The notes beneath the pieces are model-generated. The model did no database searches and was not told where the DNA came from. It saw only the letters and a list, made by a program, of their open reading frames with translations. A DNA stretch of 60,000 bases, from contig CAIIXF020000009.1 in NCBI GenBank assembly GCA_903813345.2, positions 24,590,740 to 24,650,739 of the forward strand, written 5' to 3'. The stretch's first letter is position 1, and each line of letters opens with the position of its first letter. Below are positions 1 through 17,155 of the stretch, piece after piece. The translations under genes were made by a program, and so were the position numbers. Source of the DNA: Owenia fusiformis (lineage: Eukaryota; Annelida; Polychaeta; Sabellida; Oweniidae).

Positions 1-1
1 A

Positions 2-286
2 TTCGAGGCAAGAACTGGAGTGAGTGGTGATATAAGTGACACAGAGTGTACTCTAAAAATTCCAAATTATAACTGTATAACATTCAGGAGACGGAATAGA
101 AAAGAGAACGTTTCTTCAGTTGACCCTGTTCTAATATGTTCTTGTTTGGAAAAAGCAGTAGACTTGGGCAAAGAAGAGAAAAAGCGATTGGGGAGGTGCA
201 AATCATGTAGACAGAAACGAAGGCGAGCTACTCGTGCCCAAAGAAGGTATGCCGAATGTTACATATACATAAGAGATGAAACTTAA
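2..286 (+). CDS. Unrecognised basic, Cys-containing open frame running in from the window edge
   Basis: An open frame enters at the left edge and stops at 286, giving about 94 residues. It is rich in Lys and Arg, with a cysteine pair (CKSC) followed by a very basic stretch (RQKRRRATRAQRR) and a short tail ending IRDET. I do not recognise a family. It is on the same strand as the kinase gene but has a stop, and no exon for the rest of the second cyclic-nucleotide domain is visible before 1291. It therefore probably sits inside a kinase intron, as a terminal exon of a nested or alternative transcript, a retrocopy, or a chance frame. The composition looks protein-like, but a chance ORF is quite possible. 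Confidence 0.22.
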   Translation, partial: FEARTGVSGDISDTECTLKIPNYNCITFRRRNRKENVSSVDPVLICSCLEKAVDLGKEEKKRLGRCKSCRQKRRRATRAQRRYAECYIYIRDET

Positions 287-1290
287 AATATGACAACAGA
301 GAAACGTTTTTCAATCATATTGTTAATAGGTTTTCATGTAGTCCCCCAAAATTCGTTAAGTTTAGGTTTTGATTAAATAATGTTATCATCACACAATACA
401 TTCTAGTTCAGTCTTTGTAAAATTGTATTTTTATTCAAGTGTCCTGGCTCACATGTGTATCTAGTTCTACAACAGTGTACAATGCATACAGGATAACATT
501 TCATCTAAATACATTCATAAATCATGCAAATCCAAACAAACTTGCAACACGCTCCGTCCAATTATACTGAAATGAATATCGCTCTTCTACAAGACCAGCT
601 GCAGAAACTGGTGTAAAATGGTTTATACAAAGTTTTCCAAAATAAATATTACAGTGAGTCATAGACCACAGGGAAATGACTAGTGCACGAATATATCTAT
701 TCGGTCGAACTGACATTATTTTTTCTGATATCATTTTAATTCCAACATGGGTTCATATTGTGTACGGCATGAATGTATTATATGTATAGGGTGACAGTTG
801 TCTTTTCCTGTAACGTCCACATAAATGCCATGATCAGGTTAATTTTTGACACAAATGCACATTAGTAAATGTATGACATTAATCGTGAATTGATCTTCTA
901 GAACCACCTCGAGAACCTGGCTTCTAATAAACTAACGCCAACTAGACATTTTTACGAATGCTTCAGTGAAATGTAGCTCTACAATTCTCTGTGTAAAATT
1001 TGAAGTACGAGGTTTCGAGGTGAACTTTACAATGTTAATCCGATTACAGGTTTTTATCTAAGATAATCGTACTTTCACAACATGTATGTATGTATGAAAG
1101 CTATATTAAATATTTATCGTGAATGTATTTTGTTTTGAATGTGTTTTTGTTCCCATCTATTGAATCCCTGGATGTCGTGTTGCCATTTTCCAAGAACAAC
1201 AAATATTCTACCTTTATGGCTCATAATTTGTAGTCTTTGGCTTATGAAAAAATGGAAGAATATAACCTAATATATTATTATGTTTTTCAG

Positions 1291-8072
<6,782 letters not shown>

Positions 8073-9030
8073 ATTACAACAATCAAATATAAGTAATGTT
8101 ACAGAGACACTATATTAATAGGGATAGGCACATTGTAAAATTGTGTCGGAAATACATGGGCTGGTTTTCGTTGTGAATACCTTCCATAAAACAGTAAAAC
8201 AGTTACGTTACTGCCAGTATATCATAGGAAACCAGGTATAGTTCATTCCTGAGATAGTTGTAAGGGAGGTAATGCTTATGAAACATATGTGAAGCCTTTC
8301 GTTCCACGTACGTAAATATAGGAGCATGGAGGTGTACTAATATGAATGTTTAAGGGGACATTTCAGTGTCAAAAATGTCAAGGATTCGTGAACCTCCATA
8401 GAATATAAAGCAAGTAGTTACATAAATAGTAAAATAAGTACAAGATCATACAGTGACGGGCGCGAAATTAATAAACTGACTGTGCCATTCGAATATGTTT
8501 CAAAGGAAAAGGACTCTGGGCTGTGATATCATAAATTTGAAGGAATTGCAAATAAAATTGCTTACAATCCAAATGTGTCTTAATTGTATAATTTTTTATT
8601 ATGAATTTGAATGTTTCAAACATGTAGAATTAAGAGCATGTTATTAAACAGCATAGGCTGCAATGCAGTAAGATATAGTAGAGTAGTCACATAACATAAT
8701 AGAGCCATACATGTACTGTAACACAGGTGAGAATAAGCTTCGTTTTGGAAGCGGAATTAAAGGAAGTGCCTAAAAACTGATTAATTTGCAACGATTTTTG
8801 TGTTGTGTACAACCAATATGGACGTCGAATGATTCGTTTTTGGATTTGATATTTTTATATTAAGTTATGTTAATAATAAACGTGTACATTTTTATATTGC
8901 TATATTATTTCAACATGTTCAATGTTGCTCCTTAAATCTGTTTTTAACACAATGGTTTGACATTTACACATATTGTAATCGTTATGTATATTTAGTCCAT
9001 GTAAAACATGGAATAAAAATTGTTTCACTT
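8073..9030 (+). other. Probable 3' UTR of the PRKG1-like gene
   Basis: Sequence after the stop codon without further exons. AATAAA hexamers occur at 8875-8880 and 9012-9017 and are candidate polyadenylation signals. The UTR extent is inferred from these signals only. Confidence 0.5.
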
Positions 9031-10560
9031 TCATGTTTGTTATTTAAGTGTTATCGGTTGTAAGAGTATGTATATAAACTGTACATATTTAATGTAGATT
9101 GTATGTGTATTTTTCTAAATTCTGGCTTATATACTGTATCATTAATTCATTAAACTACACCTAGTTATATCCAAAGTTTTTAAACATCATATTTGGGAAT
9201 ATGTTATATATCACGACGAATGTAACTTTTTTAAACTTTCTGTCATTGTTACAACCCCATTATGTCAGTTCTACTTCTAGACCTCTCTGTATATACTGAC
9301 ATTGAGATAAATTAATCAGCATATTTTAGGAAACTCAGTTCAGATATTCCTATCCTTATCTAAATATCACATAAATGGTACGATATATACAATCTTACCT
9401 ATTCCTCCATGATTCTTATACTTGTGTTCCTCTATATCCAATGACATGGTTATCACAAAACTCAAAACAATATGAATATCCAGTATGGCCGCCAAATTTA
9501 GGGGCTCGATTAAAATGTGACAGATTTTCCATTCTCAGAATTAAACATATTAATACAAAAGAGCAATATACAAGCAATCCAGAAGAATTTTCTTGGCATT
9601 TAAATGATATTAGGGATGGCTGAGATTTAATTACAGGAATTCATATCTGTTTCTCTTTTTGGATGAATTATGGTGACACAATTCAATCAAGGGGAAATTT
9701 TAAACCCTTTCCGCTTGCAAAAACTTAAAAACTCTGTATTTATGTAAAGTTAATAGTAATTAAGGTGTCTAAAACACCCCACTCTTAAAGTGTAAATTAA
9801 AATTAAAGCGACGCCAAAAACAACAAATTCACTTCCAATATGTACCACAAGACCTGCTGAAAACAAAATTCTTTGGAAATGTGACCTGATTTATGTAAAT
9901 AGTCATAAGATGGTCAGACTGTTGAGTTGCACGATCGCAACATACAACAAGAATTCAATCCTAAGATGAACATCCAAAGTCACGTATATGTTTCTCAAAA
10001 CCGTATCTTATCATTCTTTTATCTGTTTTTTACTGCAATTCAGATTGCAATGTGCATATTTGTAAATGTCAACCATGAATTTGTTAAAGTAATAGCTGTT
10101 CACAAATGCAGTTATTTAGTTATATTTTTAGTTATAGGTATGTAAATGTATCCGATGTTGTTGACTTACAGAAAATATATATAGATGATATTTATTAAAG
10201 TATTTAGTTCTGAATGATTTACCTTACTAGTGCAATCATGGCATGTATCTTTCCAGTACATAGTTTGGCTCGAGAAAATTTGGAACCTTTTACGAAAACG
10301 GAATACTCAGGCCGGGTAACCACAAAATGCAACTCACCTTTTAGATTCAATCTTATAATAATGATGTAGAGTCATTGTAGAGTGCCAATTTCAAAACAAG
10401 AATAGATTTCATTAACAGATATTTAGGGCATTTTAAGTTGTTTATGAATTCAAGTTTTGAAGTTTAGATCATCTTATTTTTGTCATATTTGTTACAAACT
10501 TCTTATTAACCTCTGAATATTATTCATTCAATCTAAGATCCTCTAATGATAAATTCAGAG
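9031..10560. other. Intergenic, AT-rich; no feature recognised
   Basis: Short frames exist on both strands, but none has splice sites, conserved motifs or protein-like composition. I see no clear repeat in this stretch. Confidence 0.5.
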
Positions 10561-10569
10561 TGGGTAATT

Positions 10570-11060
10570 CATACAATTGTGTATCTCGGGTTTGGGGTGG
10601 ATATCACCCGGGAATATATATATATCATATCTGAGGAACGGGCAGGATATATTGTACATATCCCGCTCCAGGCAAAATGCGAACAGATATATAATATATC
10701 CCCCCGCTCCCGGGAATTTTTCAAAAGTTTAAAATCAAAAAATTTTAAAAAATTTAAGTTTTAAATTTTAAAATTTTATTTTTTTAAAGTTTAAATCTTA
10801 CAAGTTTATTGTATTGAACTAAAGGAATATTACGAAAATGTTGAATATAAATTGTGCTTTTACGGTTATATCGGTTAAGGTTATATCTACCCCAAACCCA
10901 AACAAGTATGAGATACACCAGTTGTGTACGGTCGGTTTTGGATATAGGGTATATCCCTCGAGAAATATTTATATCTCCCCTTGGTCCCTTCGGTCCCTCG
11001 GGGAGATATTAATATATCCCTCAGGATTTACCCTATATCAAAAACCTCCCAGTACATAAC
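10570..11060. repeat. Imperfect inverted repeat rich in ATATCCC/GGGATAT motifs
   Basis: The left arm near 10571-10602 (TTGTGTATCTCGGGTTTGGG and on) is matched inverted by the right arm near 10880-10930 (CCCCAAACCCA, then GAGATACACCAGTTGTG). Between and after the arms lie repeated ATATCCC, ATCTCCC and CCCGCTCC motifs and an AT-only tract at about 10728-10795. A separate hairpin pairs ATATCTCCCC at 10971-10980 with GGGGAGATAT at 11000-11009. Probably a non-autonomous mobile element or satellite-like repeat. Confidence 0.55.
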
Positions 11061-11254
11061 CCTTATTTATCCTATGTCAAGTAGAGTTTTAGGGAGATAA
11101 GTTGGTAAGATATATCCCAAATCCTGATTTTAAGGTTTCCATATCCAGAACCTCCATATCTCCCCCTCCAGGGCATATCTTCCCGCTTTGATAAAGAAAC
11201 TTCAAAAATTTTAATTTGTGTCTGTTATCAAGCTATTTTAAGATCAACATTTGT

Positions 11255-11260
11255 TTTATT
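11255..11260 (-). terminator. Candidate polyadenylation signal of the ferritin-like gene
   Basis: AATAAA on the - strand (TTTATT on +), about 150 nt beyond the stop codon at 11411. The spacing is plausible for a short 3' UTR. Confidence 0.45.
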
Positions 11261-11410
11261 CTGGTTTTTCCTCTTTAGTGCCTTTACTCTGTCTTTAAAA
11301 ACATGTTGATGGTTGACGTCTCGCGGTTTAACAATGAATCCTTGGTCCTTTTGAAAAATATGAACCCATGCAAAACATCAGCAATCCCATATAAGTTTCC
11401 TGCGATTAGA

Positions 11411-14400
11411 TTATTTCAAGCGTATGATTGCAGAGGATGGGATGTTCCCCTCGTTAAAAAGATCAACTTGCCGGCGAAGTCGAATTACAACTGAACCAAT
11501 TCTGCGCCAAAAATTCGAATGGAACGTAAAGTCATTGATGTGTGTAACCTCTTGGAAGATACCATCTTTTATTGGGCTATCAACAAGATCCATTCTCGGA
11601 CGAGACATTGGGTCTTCAATCAGATTCGCCGCTAGTATCTCGCTCAATATAACCCGTTCAGCGTTGGTTAAACGCACACCTTTCTGGAATGCCAGAGACA
11701 GAATATTCCCAAGGATATTTCCTTCGAAGTCAAATTTTCGATTTCCAGGTTCATAGAACAGAACCAACCGGTCCCAAACATCTTTGCCGAGTGGGGACCA
11801 ATCAAAGTCGTCAATACGATCATAGAGCCATCTATCAGACGCTTTGGGCTTGGCGTTTACTGCTTGTAGTCGGTAGCCAACGAGTTTCTTAACTATTGCT
11901 ATGCGTTCCTCCAGCAACAGTCTCCCAAATGCTGCAGTCTGCAATGAATTAATAAATGTTTACGTTTTATATTTGTTAGGAATATTGGGGATGTCAAATG
12001 TTATTTTTCTGAATGTCCTATTCAATAAAAAGCCATGGTTTTACTTTCATGACACTTGTATTTACATAATTTTAATCAAGTATCTACATGTCATGTCATG
12101 TGATGATTTTCAAAATTTGTCAGATGGCATCAATCAAGTCAAAGTAAATTCTAGCCAAAGCTTGAGAGTGGTCGAGGAATCAAAATGGAGTGATTGGTAT
12201 ACCGTGCTGATAAGCCACTCATGTTGGCGATTTTGGGAATATTGTCAAATTCAAATAAATAGTAAACAAAAACTAATTTAACTCAAAATCGTATGACAAT
12301 GAGAATTCGAACATGTTCAAAGGTTATGAATTAAAATTCGTAAAACATTCTTGAACTTGTTTTGGCAACAATATATAATTCGAAATGAATGACTTACAGC
12401 AGTGTCGTTGACAGCCTCTGCCCCTTGAACAAGAGTGTTAAGCTCGTCACAAGACGCAATTGTAAAACCAATTGCTTTCGTCAATGCAATTTCTTGCGAA
12501 AACAAATTGATAGTCGGATCCTGTAAATGTAAAAGTTTTGTTAAACGTGTTGTATTATTTATTATAATAATATTATATCTATGATATTGTTTATACAAAA
12601 AATATTATATCTATGATATTGTATATACAAAGACATTGGACTCCAGCATAGAAATCTGTACTTTATGGAATGTGTGTCAGGCCTACTATTAACTTCTGAG
12701 TTCTCCTCATACAGGGTGAAAGAAGTAAATATGCTATTGCTATACATCTCTGATACCCGACTTTTAACAATTGTGATTGTAATATGTTGAAACCATTTTC
12801 TCATGGAAGTTGCAGAATACATTGTCATAATGTCACCCTACATCTTCCTGTACACATTTACCCCCCCCCCTATGTTGGAAATGAATAAATAAATAAATAA
12901 AAAAACGTCATGTCATAAGAGTGCCTCAATACAATCTTTAGATAATTTTGTTTTCTCAGATCAGATCGAGGGTTTTAATACAATTTTTCTCTAATTTTAT
13001 CATCATTTATTTATTATCTCACCTCTATTAAAGGGAACGATACACATCCGCCTCTATCACTAATATATTGTTTCACCATCTGTGCCAAGCCAAATTCCGC
13101 TATTGCCCCCTCTATGAAGAACTTTTCCAATCCTATATAGGATTGGTCCTTCTGATAATTTATGAATTGGAAACTCTGAAATAAAATATTTATGATATTA
13201 TAAAAATATGAGAAATGTTTCTAAGAGCCTACATGTAACATTTTAACATTACTTAATATGCTTTTAAAGCATTTTCTACGGCTAGGATACGGCGGTCGAT
13301 ATCTTCCTAAACTGAGAGATACGTGCAGAGGATCTGCCCATGGCCTCCGTAGAGATTGTCATCGGATTATACTTATAGCGTTGAATTATACTTTTTCCAT
13401 AGGCTAAGGTCGATAATAATAATGCAACTAACGCCCGTCGGCTACCGGATTAACCTGCTAATTTATGGGTAACTCATTTAAATATGAATAGTACCTGCCA
13501 ATATTCGATTCATATTTAAATGAGTTGGTCATGAAATAGTAGGTTAATCCGGCATCCGACAAGCTTTAGTTGCATTCGCAAATAGGTAAGTAGCGCTTGT
13601 TTTGGGATGCGCACTACATACATTGCTGTATTGATTCATTGACTTTGCGTTCACGGTTACGTTGTGAAAAACATCGCTAGCTTAAAGCCTCCAATAATTA
13701 CACCAACATATGGCAGTGTTGGGATAAAGGTCTGATCGCTTAATAAAGGATGTTTTACTTCTTCCATTAACAGATATGTATATTTTACAAAATCAATTCC
13801 CTTTAGCATCGTCATTTACCCCCTCCCCTAACGAAATTAGCGTTATTCCAAAGCTGCTGACAATTTGATGACATCCCTTACTATGAAGTGGTATGTGTAA
13901 CCAGCCGTTACGTAGCCAGTAGCCACTGAGTTCAAAGCTAACTCAACCCCAGCATCCAGTGTGTCCACATCCACAAACGTTGTAGAGGAACAATCTGCTA
14001 CCTGACCTAAAATAAAACCGAATTAAGTAAACTGATATTCTAAGTTGGTACATATCACACTGTGTATCATCGGGTGTCCCAAAAAGTGAGCCACTTTTTG
14101 ACAAGACGTATTTTCCCATGAATATTTTTATTGAGGAACTATATAGGCATATACATGTACGTTCTATATATAAGCAAGTGCTATTAATATGAAATACATC
14201 GGCTAGAAGGAATTGATATTGACGGAAAAACACTTATTAGAGTCTGCAAGAAGCTGTTCTTTCCAGGCAGAAATGCAAGTGCATGCCTTCCAATAATATC
14301 GCCTCCTCTACTCACTACTATAGGGATGTTGCATACCAAATACAAACTTATGAATAAGTCATGTAACTATATTTACCTTGAACCTCAAAACCTGAAAAAA

Positions 14401-14732
14401 GGATGAAAAGCAATTATATTATAATGAAAGCAAATTGCATTTTGTTTGTTTATACATCTAATTGCACAGTAAATGTTCTTTTTGTCCTTGTTTATACAAC
14501 AAGATCACAATACAGTTATTGTTTTGAAGGCATAGTGGCAGTAAAATAATTTCATGATATGGCATTTTAAACTGTTGACATTCTTTAGTTCTCATTGTAA
14601 AATGTGTAAATTCAAACCATAATGCGCAAACTGACCTTTAATTAGTATGACAATAACAGTGGCTAGTATACTTGGACATAGGCGCCAACGTGTTCCTGCA
14701 ATCCGCTTATACGCCATGCTGCTGGGTATCAT
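11411..14732 (-). CDS. Secreted ferritin-like protein with degenerate ferroxidase site and long C-terminal extension
   Basis: Six exons read leftward: 14732-14636, 14391-14377 (15 nt), 14006-13882, 13175-13023, 12520-12398 and 11938-11411, all phase-consistent, giving about 346 residues. The ATG at 14732 is the first after an in-frame stop; a second ATG at 14717 also fits. The N-terminus is hydrophobic (PSILATVIVILI), a signal peptide or anchor. The ferritin four-helix pattern follows: helix A LNSVATGYVTAGYTYHF, helix B GLEKFFIEGAIAEFGLAQMV ending in the hallmark RGG, helix C ALTKAIGFTIASCDELN, and helix D LLLEERIAIVKKL. Aligned to H-ferritin, Glu27 is Tyr, Glu61 Ala, His65 Leu and Gln141 Arg; no Glu fits position 107. 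Tyr34 and Glu62 are kept. The final 120-130 residues, from about NAKPKASDRWLYD, are an extension beyond the ordinary ferritin end. It is likely not a ferroxidase; a carrier or structural role is inference. Confidence 0.8.
12860..12905. repeat. Poly-C run and AAAT microsatellite
   Basis: A run of ten or more C residues is followed within about 20 bases by several AAAT units. It lies in the intron between the fourth and fifth exons of the ferritin-like gene. Confidence 0.8.
13421..13576. repeat. Near-complete inverted repeat (MITE) in the ferritin-like gene intron
   Basis: The arms AATGCAACTA...ATTTAAATATGAAT (left) and ATTCATATTTAAATGAGT...TAGTTGCATT (right) are about 70 bp each around a centre of some 14 bp. 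Shared inner motif: CCGGATTAACCT. A single degenerate arm of what looks like the same family is near 55990-56035 (GGATTAACCCACTATTTCAT). Confidence 0.8.
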
Positions 14733-16160
14733 ACACGAAAAAGAATAAGATCAGCAATACCAATACAATACCTGAGATGCATTGAAACAGACCTGTGTTG
14801 TGTAATGAATAAACCATGAGCACTGGCTATTGGGTGAAATATTTATTTTCCATAAGAGCCAGTAAGAATAATTAAAAATCTAATCTAATTCAAAACCCAC
14901 ACTGACTCTTATGAAAGGTAAATGGTCCATGATTCATTTGAGCTTAAACGTTACTATTAAACTGTAAAATTTGACCTTTTTGCATTGATTATTCATCTAT
15001 TGATACTTGAGGTAAATGAGTTAATGGGTGATTGAGCAGGGTGTAATTATTTCAGGTACAGTGTAGACATTACATTGAATAACACGGAGGAAAATTTTAA
15101 AGTTAGATTAGCTCAACACAGACAATGAATTATTTTAGAGTGCACAGTAAAGAAAAAAGAGTATATGTGCATGTACATTTGTTTATTGTTTTTATATGAT
15201 GGAAACTATCAAAACTGTCAATCTTTTGTGCCACAATGGTTTCGATAGCTTACTAAGTGTCCATTATTTAAATACAATAGAAAAAATTATAATATACTCT
15301 TGTTTTGTTACAACTGCATATATTCTTTAATATAAAATACAGTTCATTCTATTTTGTTACTAACTAACTGGGTTTTAAGAGCCCAGGATGTGTAGGAACA
15401 TGTAATATTAGATCAATGGTTTACGGTTTAAAAGAATAATCTGAAAGTGTGGATGCTCCAGTGCAGTAATTATCTTTGACAACAGACCTTTCTAAATAGG
15501 AAAACTATTAAGAGGGCTTATCTTCGTAAGTCACTGGAGACATGTACGTTCTTCAAAGGGATCGATATCATAAAATCATTAGGGCCATTGAAAGTAAAAC
15601 TAAACAATGTTGAAAGATGACAAATTATGAATGTCGTCAATTAAACAATGAATGAACGCTACGATCCCCGAAGATGAGAATTTCAGATGGGTACTTAATA
15701 AACCGTTAGAGGCATCAATTTATTAAGTATAAGCAGCTGTGGAACGCAAATGTCTCCTTGTTTTATTTAACGAGTTCTTACCCTTTTTATAAAATTTTGT
15801 AAATAATTAATTAAAAAAATTTACCTACCTTTAGCTATCTAGTCTACCACCATGTCTCAACGGAAATGTTTGTCGGTTGTATTTTTGTCTTCCTTCCACA
15901 TTATAAAAACAAACACCATTTGTGATTTCAATTGATATTTTAATCAGACTACAGGGTGGATCTGACTGTATTCTGCTACTTTGAAAATTAGTGCCTATTC
16001 ATTTGGCATATACGAAACTAATATTCGAAGTGCTAGCTCTGGAAGAATCGTTTGACCAATAATTGTTTCTATGCACCAATGCAGCCGTGGAAGTTATATG
16101 ATACAGTTCATGACGTAGGAAAATATGTTACTTGCTTTCAAAAAGTGTGAAATGGTAAAA
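14733..16160. other. Intergenic; no feature recognised
   Basis: AT-rich sequence upstream of the ferritin-like gene. It should hold that gene's promoter and any 5' UTR, but I cannot point to a specific element. No coding exon or clear repeat was found. Confidence 0.5.
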
Positions 16161-16163
16161 TGT

Positions 16164-16462
16164 ACACTCCCTACATTGGCAACCCTAACTTCCCCATTGG
16201 ATTTTACATGCTAAGGCTATGCCTATTTATGTTTGAATTTTTTTCCATAATCTGTAAAGAAAAGTCTACCTTTAGGGCTTGAAATATAAATTTAATTCAT
16301 TTAGAATACCTCCAGTTTTTCTCAATGTTTTTCTACAATAACAATAGGTCGGATATAGGTGACAAATTTGATGAAGTTTTGAAAATCGATATTCCCATGT
16401 TAAACCAATGGGAACTGATGGGTTTGTCGCAAGTCATATAACAGATTATCATATCACTATCT
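16164..16462 (+). repeat. One arm of the long-TIR MITE family (29.25 kb type), degenerate
   Basis: Begins like the family end (ACTCCCTACATTGGCAACC) and continues with the shared blocks AATACCTCCAGTTTT, ACAATAGGTCG, GAAAATCGATATTCCCATGT, CCAATGGGAA and CAAGTCATATAACAGA, in the order of the left arm of the complete copy at 29251-30124. The other arm is missing. Confidence 0.7.
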
Positions 16463-16726
16463 AGCTAGCGACAGTATGATTGGTCAAAACCGGGTCACAT
16501 GTCGTGGGATATCTGGCGATATTCAATGGCAATGCTGGGAATTTTCAAAGAATTTGTTTTCGTTCAGTGTAAATAATTTATTTCAGTGTAAGTCAAAATG
16601 GCAGACGAACCAAGGGCGAACGTAATACCCGGATTGTTCGCAAATTGGCGTTCGGTTTTTTACCGCATCCGATTTGAATTAGCCAATCATCGGGGTGTGA
16701 TAACTTGAAATTTTTTCTGACGATGT

Positions 16727-16979
16727 GTCTTACCCCCCTTTGGACATAAAGTCCAGAGCTGAATATGTCAGCACATGTTGATGATTGGTAAGTAAAAACA
16801 ATCTATCCTTATAACGTAACCTATTTTCGATAGTCTAGTGAATTACGGTCACGAACCGTTAAAACGAAGATTGTCCGCTTCCGTTTTGATTGAGCTGACG
16901 AGAAACCAACGGGGTCTTCTCATTTGCATAATCAGGTCACCTTATACTGCACTATAGAGCTGGGTAAGGGGGGTAAGAC
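16727..16979. repeat. Short MITE-like element with 14-bp terminal inverted repeats
   Basis: GTCTTACCCCCCTT at 16727-16740 is matched by AAGGGGGGTAAGAC at 16966-16979. The interior of about 225 bp has no reading frame of note. Flanking duplication is not clear, so this could be a chance pair, though a perfect 14-bp pair at this spacing is unlikely by chance. Confidence 0.5.
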
Positions 16980-17155
16980 TGACTGACAGAAAACACAATC
17001 GCCACTTCAAGTACATTTTCCTGTTTATTCTGTTAGTGTTAACCCTTATTTACATATCATATATTTAAGTTAATCAATTATGTAGCTAATGATGTGAACG
17101 GATTGCAATGCCATAGAGTAAAATAACCGCAAAACGGTACAGAAAAAGGTATATA

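Noticed and set aside
11424-11892. Two + strand frames (110 and 67 residues)
   Set aside because: Shadows of the last ferritin-like exon, which has clear phase and homology on the - strand.
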